NCBI RefSeq assembly: GCF_009909185.1
Contig: NZ_JAAAMV010000027.1
Coordinates: 62,001-126,000, forward strand
DNA length: 64,000 nucleotides
Direction of reading: 5' to 3'
From: Paenibacillus glycinis
GTDB lineage: Bacteria > Bacillota > Bacilli > Paenibacillales > Paenibacillaceae
Below the pieces are notes generated by a model that was given only the letters and a program-made list of their open reading frames with translations, was not told the origin of the DNA and searched no databases. Positions 42,011 through 50,319 of this stretch are shown here, piece by piece. The translations under genes and the position numbers were made by a program. Position 1 is the first letter of the stretch. Every line of letters begins with the position of its first letter.

Positions 42011-42907
42011 TTGAAGAGCGAGGACATTCAAATCCGGGATCCGTTCGTGCTGCCGATCCCGGAAGAAGGAAAGTATTACCTGTTCGGCAGCACGGACCGC
42101 AACATCTGGGGACCGGGCACGGGGTTCGACGCTTACGTCAGCGCGGATCTCGCCGAGTGGGCAGGGCCGTTCCCCGTATTCCGGCCGCCGGCGGATTTCT
42201 TCGCGGACACCAACTTCTGGGCGCCGGAAGTCTACGCCAGGGGCGGACGGTATTATATGTTTGCGACGTTCCGGCGCAAGGACAACGACCTGCTCGGCAC
42301 GGCGGTGCTGGCCGCGGATCAACCGCTCGGCCCGTTCCTGCCGCACAGCGGCGGGCCGGTCACGCCGGAGAGCTGGAGCTCGCTCGACGGCAGCCTGTTC
42401 GAGGACGAGGCGGGCGAGCCGTGGATGGCATTCTGCCACGAGTGGCAGCAGATCGGGGACGGCGAAGTATGCGCGGTTCGGCTCGGCGCCGACCTGCGGG
42501 AGGCAACGGGCGAGCCCGTCACGCTGTTCCGAGCGTCGGAAGCGCCGTGGGCGACGCCTTACGTCTCCCCGCGTTATCCGGACACGGCGAACTATGTCAC
42601 GGACGGCCCGTATTTGTTCCGGGGCGATTCCGGCGCCTTGTACATGCTGTGGGCAAGCTTCATCGACAATACGTACGCGCTGGGCGTCGCCCGGTCGGCT
42701 TCGGGCGGCATCGCCGGTCCCTGGCATCATCAGCCGGAGGCGCTGTACCGCAACGACGGCGGGCACGGCATGGTGTTCCGCGCGTTCGACGGACGGCTGC
42801 TGCTGACCATTCACGCGCCGAACCGGACGCCGGACGAGCGCCCGCTGTTTCTGGAGATCGAAGAACGCGACGGACGAATCGCGCTCGCCGGGCGGACGTC
42901 GGAGTAA
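42011..42907 (+). CDS. Family 43 glycoside hydrolase
   Basis: Five-bladed beta-propeller glycosidase of 298 residues. The general base Asp lies in IRDPFVLPI near the N-terminus. Further propeller signatures are TNFWAPEVYARGGRYYMFAT, SSLDGSLFEDEAGEPWMAF and YVTDGPYLFRG. GH43 enzymes usually remove arabinose, xylose or galactose units. There is no signal peptide, so the substrate is intracellular. TTG 42011 is the likely start, with AAGGAGCG upstream, 15 bp after the preceding glycosidase; the two appear to work together. Confidence 0.85.
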   Translation: MKSEDIQIRDPFVLPIPEEGKYYLFGSTDRNIWGPGTGFDAYVSADLAEWAGPFPVFRPPADFFADTNFWAPEVYARGGRYYMFATFRRKDNDLLGTAVLAADQPLGPFLPHSGGPVTPESWSSLDGSLFEDEAGEPWMAFCHEWQQIGDGEVCAVRLGADLREATGEPVTLFRASEAPWATPYVSPRYPDTANYVTDGPYLFRGDSGALYMLWASFIDNTYALGVARSASGGIAGPWHHQPEALYRNDGGHGMVFRAFDGRLLLTIHAPNRTPDERPLFLEIEERDGRIALAGRTSE

Positions 42908-42990
42908 ATAGCCGCAGCTTACTGCAAGTCGGTGTCTGCATGGTTTCATTATTAGGTTGACCGGAACGGTTTGCCCTGTCATGCACCACG

Positions 42991-43047
42991 AACGGGATTG
43001 TTCCCGAGCATCCGTCATCGGATCGCTCGGGGACAATCCCGTTTTTT
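42991..43047 (+). terminator. Rho-independent terminator of the YesMN-linked operon
   Basis: A 19-bp stem (42991-43009 with 43025-43043, one G-T pair) with a 15-nt loop is followed by a T-run. It ends the operon after the GH43 gene. Confidence 0.9.
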
Positions 43048-43223
43048 GCATGCGGGCTCGAATTGATTGCATGGCCGCTTCGAAGTCGGCTGCGTCAATC
43101 AGCGGAGCTCGTCCTCGCCGCCCGAGGCAGGAAGGAGATCACTTTTCCTTTGCCGAAAACGTACAATGGAATCCATAAGGCGGGAACGGGACGCAGGCCA
43201 TAGATGAAGGAAGGGGATAGTGA

Positions 43224-43817
43224 ATGACCACGAGCAGCTTGAATCCGCAGGTCGATGCCTTCGTAAGCAAATCGAAAAAGTGGAAAAACGAATACGAGAG
43301 GCTGAGAGCGATCGTGCTCGATTGCGGCCTGATTGAAGAATTCAAGTGGATGCACCCTTGTTATACGTATCAGGACAAGAACGTCGTGCTGATCCATGGG
43401 TTCAAAGAATACGTCGCGCTGCTGTTCCACAAAGGCGCCTTGCTGAAGGACGCGCACGGCATCCTCGTCCAACAAACGGAGAACGTGCAGTCGGCGCGGC
43501 AGATCCGGTTCACGGACGTTCAGGAAATCGTCGACATGGAGGCGACCTTGCGCGCCTATATTTACGAAGCCATCGACGTGGAGAAGGCCGGGTTGGAAGT
43601 GGTGATGAAAACGAGCGCCGAATACGCCGTTCCCGATGAATTTCGGACGAAGCTCGATGAGCTGCCTGCCTTGAAAGCGGCCTTCGAAGCTTTGACGCCC
43701 GGTCGGCAACGTGCCTATCTGCTGCATTTCTCCGAAGCCAAGCAATCCAAAACCCGGGCAGCGCGGGTAGAAAAATGGCTGCCGCATATTCTTGACGGAA
43801 AGGGCATTAACGATTAA
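43224..43817 (+). CDS. YdeI/DUF1801-family protein
   Basis: Soluble protein of 197 residues with the DUF1801 (YdhG-like) fold in the N-terminal ~130 residues: IVLDCGLIEEFKWMHPCYTY then LIHGFKEYVALLFHKGALL. A C-terminal YdeI/OmpD-associated segment has ALTPGRQRAYLLHFSEAKQS, and the tail reads KTRAARVEKWLPHILDGKGI. Members are annotated as iron-chaperone-like or stress-related with little proof. ATG 43224 follows a GGGGATAG stretch. Monocistronic, closed by a bidirectional hairpin. Confidence 0.85.
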   Translation: MTTSSLNPQVDAFVSKSKKWKNEYERLRAIVLDCGLIEEFKWMHPCYTYQDKNVVLIHGFKEYVALLFHKGALLKDAHGILVQQTENVQSARQIRFTDVQEIVDMEATLRAYIYEAIDVEKAGLEVVMKTSAEYAVPDEFRTKLDELPALKAAFEALTPGRQRAYLLHFSEAKQSKTRAARVEKWLPHILDGKGIND

Positions 43818-43838
43818 TCCATACGGCGCCATGCGAAT

Positions 43839-43864
43839 AAGGCAACCGGGCATCCGGTTGCCTT
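43839..43864. terminator. Bidirectional terminator between convergent genes
   Basis: AAGGCAACCGG (43839-43849) and CCGGTTGCCTT (43854-43864) form a perfect 11-bp stem with a GCAT loop, between the YdeI-like gene (+) and the GntR-type gene (-). Confidence 0.85.
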
Positions 43865-43894
43865 TATTGCTTCTGCCTCGTCCGTTCCTCGCGC

Positions 43895-45031
43895 TCACGG
43901 AACCCGGGGGGAGATGCGCGGCGACAAGGAAGCCGTGGAGCTTCGCTCGACCAACGTAACCGGAACGACGACGCGGCCGGCGGGCTTCGTCCCCTTTTCC
44001 AGCCATTCCAAGATCAGCTCGGCCGCCTTCCGGCCGATTTCGTAAAAATTCTGGTCGATCGTGGAGATCGGCGTGCCCAGATGCTGCGTGATGGGATTAT
44101 TGTCGAATCCAAAGATCGAAAGGTCTTCCGGAACGCGAATCCCAAGCTCCAGTGCGTACTTGAGCATGGAGGCGGCGATCAAGTCGTTCTCGACCTGGAC
44201 GGCCGTGACTTCGGAAGCCCGGTAGAATGCGAGCAAGTTATGGAAAAACGGCTCGGAGCCGATCGCCAGCGAATCCGTCCTCGCTCCAAGCTTCACCAGA
44301 CCGTCCTGAAGCGGCCTGCCGTGATCCTTCAAGGCCCGGCAGTACCCGAAGTACCGCTCCCGTACCGTAGAAGCGGATTCGATGCTGACCCCGGACAAAA
44401 AGGCGATATTCCGATGCCCCGATTCAATCAGCCTGGAGACCGAACGGTAAACGCCTCCGAAATTATCCGAGACGACGCCGCAGATCGGCATGCCCTCGAT
44501 GTATTTGTCGATCGTGACGATCGGGTATTCGCTCAAGCAAAACTGGTTCAGGATCTCGAAGTTGGAGCGGTCGTCGAAGGGATAGAGGATGATCGCCGAG
44601 CTTCCCCGGTCTCTGATCGATTCCATCAGCGTCCGTTCGTGATGAACGTCATACCCGCTATGGTGAATGCTCAGATAATAACCGTGATCGTTAAGCAGAT
44701 CGGACGCTCCGCGGATATAACGAATCATGCCGCTTTCTTCGTCGTGGGGCAGAATCATCGAAACCACCTTGCCGGATTCCACCGTACGGGCTTCGTTCGA
44801 ATCCCGGTGATAACCTCTGACGAAGGTGCCTCTGCCTTGAATGCGGTAGATGTCCCCGGCGCGTTCCAATTCTTCCAGCGCTCTTCGCGTCGTAATGCGG
44901 CTTACGCCGTGCAAGGTCGAGAGCTCGTATTCGGTCGGTATCTGATCGTCGGGCTTATAATCGCCGCGTTCGATTTTCTTTTTCAGCTCGTCCATGATGA
45001 CGGAATAGAGCGGTTTTTGCTGCTTGGACAA
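43895..45031 (-). CDS. GntR-LacI chimeric regulator (AraR-like)
   Basis: Transcriptional regulator of 378 residues. The N-terminal GntR winged helix (1-70) reads ERGDYKPDDQIPTEYELSTL and SRITTRRALEELERAGDIYR. A LacI-type periplasmic-binding effector domain (about 85-365) includes LIESGHRNIAFLSG and LSIFGFDNNPITQHLGTPIS. This is the domain layout of B. subtilis AraR. It is encoded downstream of, and in line with, the LplABC-type transporter on the minus strand, so it probably controls it in response to a pentose or oligosaccharide. It has its own promoter. Confidence 0.88.
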   Translation of the reverse strand: MSKQQKPLYSVIMDELKKKIERGDYKPDDQIPTEYELSTLHGVSRITTRRALEELERAGDIYRIQGRGTFVRGYHRDSNEARTVESGKVVSMILPHDEESGMIRYIRGASDLLNDHGYYLSIHHSGYDVHHERTLMESIRDRGSSAIILYPFDDRSNFEILNQFCLSEYPIVTIDKYIEGMPICGVVSDNFGGVYRSVSRLIESGHRNIAFLSGVSIESASTVRERYFGYCRALKDHGRPLQDGLVKLGARTDSLAIGSEPFFHNLLAFYRASEVTAVQVENDLIAASMLKYALELGIRVPEDLSIFGFDNNPITQHLGTPISTIDQNFYEIGRKAAELILEWLEKGTKPAGRVVVPVTLVERSSTASLSPRISPRVP

Positions 45032-45097
45032 TCCACATCACATCCCATTTCAGTAAACCTGGCCGGGGTCGCAGGCCGTATTTTCCATGCCGCGTTC

Positions 45098-45125
45098 ATT
45101 ATACGTTGTTTATAGTTTACCTCAA
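45098..45125 (-). promoter_or_regulatory. Promoter of the GntR-LacI regulator gene
   Basis: On the minus strand: TTGAGG (45125-45120), a 16-bp spacer and a perfect TATAAT (45103-45098), about 70 bp before the start codon. The spacer contains GTAAAC and similar half-sites that might be an operator for autoregulation. Confidence 0.6.
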
Positions 45126-45172
45126 ATCGGTTTAACGCACAGCATAAATACGTTCGCGCGCGGCATAAACGC

Positions 45173-45204
45173 GTTCAGGACAAGCGCGAGGACTTGTCCT
45201 GAAC
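45173..45204 (-). terminator. Hairpin after the LplA-type gene
   Basis: GTTCAGGACAAG (45173-45184) pairs perfectly with CTTGTCCTGAAC (45193-45204) around an 8-nt loop, 11 bp beyond the stop of the receptor gene. The T-run on the minus strand is short, so termination may be partial. Confidence 0.7.
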
Positions 45205-45214
45205 GAACGTGCGT

Positions 45215-46822
45215 TTAGTTTGCGTTGCTATAGCGGTCGTATTGCTTCCTCTTGATCTCCAGGTACTTCTGCGCGCCCATCTTGTCGAGCGTCTTCACGT
45301 ACGTCTCCCAGTCGCCGTCGAAATTCGCTTGACCGGTCACGAACTTCACGCGCATTTCTTTGATGTATTTATTAATGTCCGTGAGGATGGCGGCCTGGTC
45401 CTTGCTTTCCTCCGTCGTCGGAATAAAGTCCGGCCAAATGTCCTGCGGCAGAAACGCGGCCAATTCCTTGGTATCCGTTTTGAAATCGTCCTCCACGGTT
45501 TTGCCCTTCACTTCGGAACGGAGCTCGGCCGACGGTTCCACGTACGGATAACCGCCCCCGTACACGTTGTCGACGTATTGGAACGCGCCCAGCTGAATGC
45601 CGCCCTTGTAGTCGAGGATCTCGTCGATATACTGCGGCTTGCCGTTCACGGTCTTGTACGTCTCGCCTTCGAGCCCCAGATAACCGAATTTCGAGCCTTC
45701 TTCCCCGTAGAAGTAATCGACCCATTCCAGCGTTTCCTCCGGATGCTTGTTGGATTTCGTGATGGTGAACGAAGAAGTGCCGCGCGTCATCGGGTCCATC
45801 CAGTTAACGACCTTATCCCCGCCCGGCCCTTCCAATACGTTGATGCCGATAAAGTTCTTCGGGCCTTCCGAGCCGATGTAAGCCGGATCCGCCCAAGAGA
45901 AGGCGCCCACCTTATCCTTCGCCGCGTCGGCCGCCCATTGCGCGTATTCGTAGCCGGAATAATTGAGCTTCGGCAGTATTCCTTCATTATATAGCTTATT
46001 CATGTATTTCCAGACTTCCTTGTATTTCGGATCGTTGAACACGAGCTTCAATTGATCGTCTTTGTCCTTGTAGATCCAGCTTTGCGCGGCCTTCAAGCCC
46101 CCGTTGCCCAGACCGAAGCTGCCGAGAAGCTGGCGTTCGAACATGGAATTGACGAAGTTGGACGGCATGACCCAGCCCATTTCGTCGGTTGCGTCTCCGT
46201 TGCCGTTCGCGTCCTGGTCGATGAACGCCTTCAGCACGTCGTTCAGTTCGTCCGTCGTCTTCGGTACTTGAAGACCGAGGCGGTCGAGCCAGGTTTGATT
46301 GATATAGAGCCGAATCGACCGATAGGGGAGCGCTTCGTCGATGTACGGGAGCGAATAGATGTGCCCGTCGGGCATGGTCAGCGTTTTTTTGATGTCGGGG
46401 TGCTCGTCGAACAGCTTCTTCAGGTTCGGCGCATGGGTCTCGATCATATCCTCGAGCGGAACGAACAGGCCTTGCCCGCCGTACTTGATCAATTCGTCGT
46501 TGCTGAAGCCGGTTTGATAGAAAGCGTCCGGCAGCTTGCCCGAACCGAGGATAATATTTTTGCGCTCGGCCGCGCTTTCGCCGGGAAGCTCCTCCCATTC
46601 GACGTGAATGCCCGTCTTTTCCTCGTACTTCTTCCACATCCATAAATCCTTGGAGGCCGGGTGGACATCGGTAAAGCTGTCGCGCACCATGGCAAGCGTA
46701 ATCTTGCCCGATGCCTCGGCGTTCTCCCCGGTATTGGCGGGCGCCTCGTTCTTGCTGCACGCGGATAGGCAGGTCGCTGCAATTAGGCAGCCGGCAGTCG
46801 CGATCTTCAGACGGTTGTTCAT
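45215..46822 (-). CDS. LplA/YtcQ-type sugar-binding lipoprotein
   Basis: Large solute receptor of 535 residues. Signal peptide with lipobox LSAC and lipidated Cys22. The mature portion contains DVHPASKDLWMWKKYEEKTG and then IHVEWEELPGESAAERKNII, typical of LplA-type receptors. It follows two permease genes in the Lpl order. The start is the ATG at 46822; another in-frame ATG lies four codons upstream but directly abuts the purine-rich GAGAGG. Substrate unknown; plant polysaccharide oligomers are typical. Confidence 0.9.
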   Translation of the reverse strand: MNNRLKIATAGCLIAATCLSACSKNEAPANTGENAEASGKITLAMVRDSFTDVHPASKDLWMWKKYEEKTGIHVEWEELPGESAAERKNIILGSGKLPDAFYQTGFSNDELIKYGGQGLFVPLEDMIETHAPNLKKLFDEHPDIKKTLTMPDGHIYSLPYIDEALPYRSIRLYINQTWLDRLGLQVPKTTDELNDVLKAFIDQDANGNGDATDEMGWVMPSNFVNSMFERQLLGSFGLGNGGLKAAQSWIYKDKDDQLKLVFNDPKYKEVWKYMNKLYNEGILPKLNYSGYEYAQWAADAAKDKVGAFSWADPAYIGSEGPKNFIGINVLEGPGGDKVVNWMDPMTRGTSSFTITKSNKHPEETLEWVDYFYGEEGSKFGYLGLEGETYKTVNGKPQYIDEILDYKGGIQLGAFQYVDNVYGGGYPYVEPSAELRSEVKGKTVEDDFKTDTKELAAFLPQDIWPDFIPTTEESKDQAAILTDINKYIKEMRVKFVTGQANFDGDWETYVKTLDKMGAQKYLEIKRKQYDRYSNAN

Positions 46823-46882
46823 GGGTGGAACCATCCTCTCATATCGATTGGTAAGATCTATGTGGACCAGGGGCCGAAGGAA

Positions 46883-47779
46883 TCAGCCTTTAATGGCGCC
46901 GACCATAATGCCTTTCTCGAAAAACTTGGACAGCATCGGATAGAATACGAGCAGCGGAAGCGAGGAGACCACGACAATGGCGTATTTGATGCCTTCCCGG
47001 GCGATCATGCGATCTCCGTATTGGTCGTCGACCGCGACCGTCAGCATCTCCTTGAGGCTGTTTTGGATCAGAATCTCCCGCAAAATCAGCTGCAGCGGAT
47101 ACTTCTCGCGATCGGATATGTAAATGAGGGCATCGAAATAGGAGTTCCAATGCCCGACCCCGTAAAACAGGATCATCACGGCGATGATCGGCGTGGACAG
47201 CGGCAGCACGATCTTATAGAGGAGACGCAGGTCGCCGCAGCCGTCCGCATAAGCGCTCTCTTCCAGCTCGTGCGGAATCTGCGTCTGGAAGTAGGTCCGC
47301 ATGATGATCAGGTTGAACGCGCTGATCGCCCCGGGCAGGACCAAGGCCCAGATGGTATTCACGATACCGAGCGACTGGTTGACCAGATAGCCGGGAATAA
47401 GCCCACCGCTGAAAAACATGGTGAACGTGAACAGGAAGGTGAACGCGTGCTTGCCGAAAAATCGGCGGCGGGACAGCGGATAAGCGCCGAGTATGGTCAT
47501 GATCACGTTGATGCTCGTCCCCACGCAGGTGTACAGGATCGTGTTCCTGTAGCCGACCCAGATATCGCGGTTCTCGAAGATCGCGGAATAGCTTTGCAGC
47601 GTAAACCCTTTCGGCCACAGCAGGAGCGGGTTGTCGAACATTTGCCTCGGGTCCGACATGGACGCGAACAGCACGAACAAGAGCGGATACAGGATAAGGA
47701 CGGATATGCCCAGCACGAGAAGCAGATTGACGGCATCGAACAGCTTCTCGCCCGGCGTTCGTTTAATGTTGCTCAGCAT
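46883..47779 (-). CDS. LplC/YtcP-type sugar permease
   Basis: Permease of 298 residues with six helices. It opens with a GEKLFDAVNLLLVLGISVLI segment and closes with FEKGIMVGAIKG, typical of the LplC/YtcP group. The EAA loop reads LEESAYADGCGDLRLLYKIV. It starts 15 bp after the partner permease on the minus strand. A member of the polysaccharide-type ABC importers that lack their own ATPase gene. Confidence 0.92.
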   Translation of the reverse strand: MLSNIKRTPGEKLFDAVNLLLVLGISVLILYPLLFVLFASMSDPRQMFDNPLLLWPKGFTLQSYSAIFENRDIWVGYRNTILYTCVGTSINVIMTILGAYPLSRRRFFGKHAFTFLFTFTMFFSGGLIPGYLVNQSLGIVNTIWALVLPGAISAFNLIIMRTYFQTQIPHELEESAYADGCGDLRLLYKIVLPLSTPIIAVMILFYGVGHWNSYFDALIYISDREKYPLQLILREILIQNSLKEMLTVAVDDQYGDRMIAREGIKYAIVVVSSLPLLVFYPMLSKFFEKGIMVGAIKG

Positions 47780-47794
47780 GGGCTTGCGCCTCCT

Positions 47795-48754
47795 TTACCA
47801 TAGACTTGTCTGACCGGCCCGCTTGGCGATGGCGTTAAACGTCAGAAGCAGGATGAAATTGATGACATTGTTGAACAGCCCGACGGCCGCGGAGAAGCTG
47901 TACTGGGCATCGAGAATACCGCTCTTGTACATGTAGGTCGAGATCACCTCCGACGTGCTCAAGTTCAAATCGGTTTGCATCAGCAGCACCTTCTCGAAGC
48001 CGACGTTCATGATCCCGCCGATGCTGAGTATCGAGAGAATGACGATGGTCGGAAGAATGCCGGGCAGCGTCACATGCCAGATGCGCCGGAATTTATTCGC
48101 CCCGTCGATGTAAGCCGCTTCGTATTGATCGGGCGAGATGCCGGACATGGCTGCCGTATAGAGCAAGGACGACCAGCCGATGCCCTGCCACAGGCCGGAC
48201 CAGACGAACAAGGGCCAGAAGTAACCGGGCTCGGCCAGAAAATCGATCTTGCTGCCGTTGATCGATCCGAGCAAGGCATTGATGACGCCGTTGGTGGGAG
48301 AGATGAAGAAGAACAGGATGCCTACCGCAACGATGACCGAGATGAAGTGCGGCGCATAGGAAATGGTTTGTACGAGGGTTTGAAAACGTTTATTGCGGAA
48401 TTCGTTGAACATAAGGGCGAGAACGATCGGCGCGGGGATGCCGACGAGCAGACCGTACAAGCTGATGCCGAGCGTGTTTTTGAGGATGGTCCAGAAATAG
48501 TAAGCGTTGAAGAAGCGATTGAAATGCTCGAGCCCGACCCAGGGGCTGCCCCCGATTCCGAGCGCCGGCATATAATCCTTGAACGCAATCTGAATACCGT
48601 ACAACGGCCAATAATGCCAAATCACGAAATAAAAGAAGGCGGGCGAAATGATGAGATAGAGTCCGAGATTGCGTTTCAATCGTTTGGATACATCATTCAG
48701 CTTGGCCTTGCGCGCCAGCGGTCGTCGCACGGACAGTTCATGATTCGCTTCCAT
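47795..48754 (-). CDS. LplB/YteP-type sugar permease
   Basis: First gene of the leftward transporter operon; 319 residues. N-terminal cytoplasmic segment KRLKRNLGLYLIISPAFFYF, six helices, then the EAA loop QYEAAYIDGANKFRRIWHVT; these are hallmarks of LplB/YteP permeases. The long LPGILPTIVILSILSIGGIM stretch follows the EAA loop as in relatives. Its promoter is at 48.8 kb. Confidence 0.92.
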   Translation of the reverse strand: MEANHELSVRRPLARKAKLNDVSKRLKRNLGLYLIISPAFFYFVIWHYWPLYGIQIAFKDYMPALGIGGSPWVGLEHFNRFFNAYYFWTILKNTLGISLYGLLVGIPAPIVLALMFNEFRNKRFQTLVQTISYAPHFISVIVAVGILFFFISPTNGVINALLGSINGSKIDFLAEPGYFWPLFVWSGLWQGIGWSSLLYTAAMSGISPDQYEAAYIDGANKFRRIWHVTLPGILPTIVILSILSIGGIMNVGFEKVLLMQTDLNLSTSEVISTYMYKSGILDAQYSFSAAVGLFNNVINFILLLTFNAIAKRAGQTSLW

Positions 48755-48791
48755 ATGTCAGGTTATCTCCCATCTTTTAAATGTTATGACA

Positions 48792-48820
48792 ATAATAGCA
48801 TCGGAATATTCAGTTGTATA
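48792..48820 (-). promoter_or_regulatory. Promoter of the LplBCA-type operon with overlapping palindrome
   Basis: On the minus strand: TATACA (48820-48815), a 17-bp spacer and TATTAT (48797-48792), 38 bp before the permease start. A short inverted repeat TTGT-ATATA-ACAA (48814-48826) overlaps the -35 box and is a candidate operator, perhaps for the GntR-LacI regulator. The remaining ~330 bp to the divergent promoter holds no gene I can support. Confidence 0.5.
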
Positions 48821-49153
48821 TAACAAATTAGTCACGGTCGAACGCTACTAAAGTGCCATATCGGATCGCGAAAACCCGGCATGTCGGTTTGCGATCGACC
48901 GGATCCGCCTGGCGCGGCGACCCGTTCACGCAGCAAACGCAAGGGCCGCGCTTGCGCGAATCCTATATCCGGCCGTATTTCTATCGGCTGCAAGAACAGG
49001 ATGAACGACCGGAAGCGGCGAGCGATTTCTAGTTTGGAAGAACCGATTTGCGATCTCCTGGCAAGACAAATTTCCTGATTTTATGATTTGATAGGTCAAA
49101 CATCCTGTATGGATTTGTTGAAAAAACTTGTTTTTTGTCTTATTTGTTAATAC

Positions 49154-49182
49154 TTGACAGTATTTTAATCTAGCATTAAGAT
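49154..49182 (+). promoter_or_regulatory. Sigma-A promoter of the Opp-type transporter operon
   Basis: Perfect TTGACA (49154-49159), a 17-bp spacer and TAAGAT (49177-49182) in an A/T-rich stretch, 120 bp upstream of the first ATPase gene. Confidence 0.7.
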
Positions 49183-49302
49183 ATGGCATATGATTAGGGG
49201 AATGGCAACGGAAGTTTAATGTTCTATTATCTATTGAGTGAATGTTAGGTTTGCGTCATTGCAATCGTGTCGTTATCACGCTATGCCGTCAGGGGGATTC
49301 CA

Positions 49303-50319
49303 GTGAACGAGGAATTAGTGCGCATTGAACATCTGACAACGTCCTTCCGCATCGGGGACGATTACTATGCGGCAGTGGACGACGTATCGCTGACGGTAAG
49401 AAAAAACGAAATTCTGGCGATCGTAGGCGAGTCCGGTTCGGGCAAGAGCGCGCTGGCCTTTTCGATCATGGGCCTGCATACGAGGGCGAGGATCGAGGGG
49501 AGCATTTTTTACGGCGGACAAGATATCGCCCATCTTCCGCCGTCCAAGCTGAACCGGCTGCGCGGCAATGAACTGGGCATGATCTTCCAGGATCCCTTGT
49601 CGGCCTTGAATCCGCTTATGGTCGTCGGCTCCCAGATCGACGAGGTCATATTGCTCCATCATCCGAAGCGATCGGCGAAGGAAAGGAAACGGAGCGTCAT
49701 CGACCTGCTGGAGAAAGTCGGCATTCCTCGCCCGGAGCATACCTACGGGCTGTTTCCCCACGAGCTGTCCGGCGGGATGCGGCAGCGGATCGTCATCGCC
49801 ATCGCCATCGCGAACGAACCGAAGCTGCTGATCGCCGACGAGCCGACGACGGCGCTCGACGTCACCATCCAATTGCAAATCCTTGAGCTCATCAAACGGT
49901 TAAAGGAGGACAGCGGGGCGGGCGTGGTTCTGATTACCCATGATTTGGGCGTGGTCGCCGAGATGGCGGACCGCGTCGCGGTCATGTATGCCGGACAAAT
50001 CGTCGAAATCGCCGACATCTACACCTTGCTCTCCGATGCCCGGCATCCGTATACCAGATCGCTGCTGCAGTCCATACCGTCCGCGGGAGCAGCGAAATCG
50101 AAGCTCCACGTGATTCAAGGGATCGTTCCGTCCCTGCAGCATCTTCCCCGTCAAGGCTGCCGCTTTCGCGGGCGCATACCCTGGATCGACGAGGCCGCGC
50201 ACGAGGAGCAGCCGACCATGCACGAGATCGCGCCCGGCCACTTCGTCAGATGCACCTGCCATAAGAACTTCCGCTTCCCCAATCGCAAAGAGGAGGGTGC
50301 TCGTCTTGCCATTACTTGA
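49303..50319 (+). CDS. Opp/Dpp-type ABC transporter ATP-binding protein (OppD-like)
   Basis: Cytoplasmic ATPase of 338 residues. Walker A is GESGSGKS, the signature is LSGGMRQR and Walker B is LLIADEPTTALD. A C-terminal oligopeptide-transporter extension contains GCRF and CTCH, but two Cys usually found between them are missing. I chose GTG 49303, which follows AGGGGG; the open frame begins 12 codons earlier without a site. It overlaps the second ATPase gene by 14 nt. Energises import of peptides or, in some loci, oligosaccharides. Confidence 0.92.
   Translation: MNEELVRIEHLTTSFRIGDDYYAAVDDVSLTVRKNEILAIVGESGSGKSALAFSIMGLHTRARIEGSIFYGGQDIAHLPPSKLNRLRGNELGMIFQDPLSALNPLMVVGSQIDEVILLHHPKRSAKERKRSVIDLLEKVGIPRPEHTYGLFPHELSGGMRQRIVIAIAIANEPKLLIADEPTTALDVTIQLQILELIKRLKEDSGAGVVLITHDLGVVAEMADRVAVMYAGQIVEIADIYTLLSDARHPYTRSLLQSIPSAGAAKSKLHVIQGIVPSLQHLPRQGCRFRGRIPWIDEAAHEEQPTMHEIAPGHFVRCTCHKNFRFPNRKEEGARLAIT

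Noticed and set aside
48881-49078. 65-residue open frame between the Lpl and Opp operons
   Set aside because: No ribosome binding site, and Arg/Cys-rich composition typical of random GC-rich sequence. The minus-strand frame over the same region is no better.
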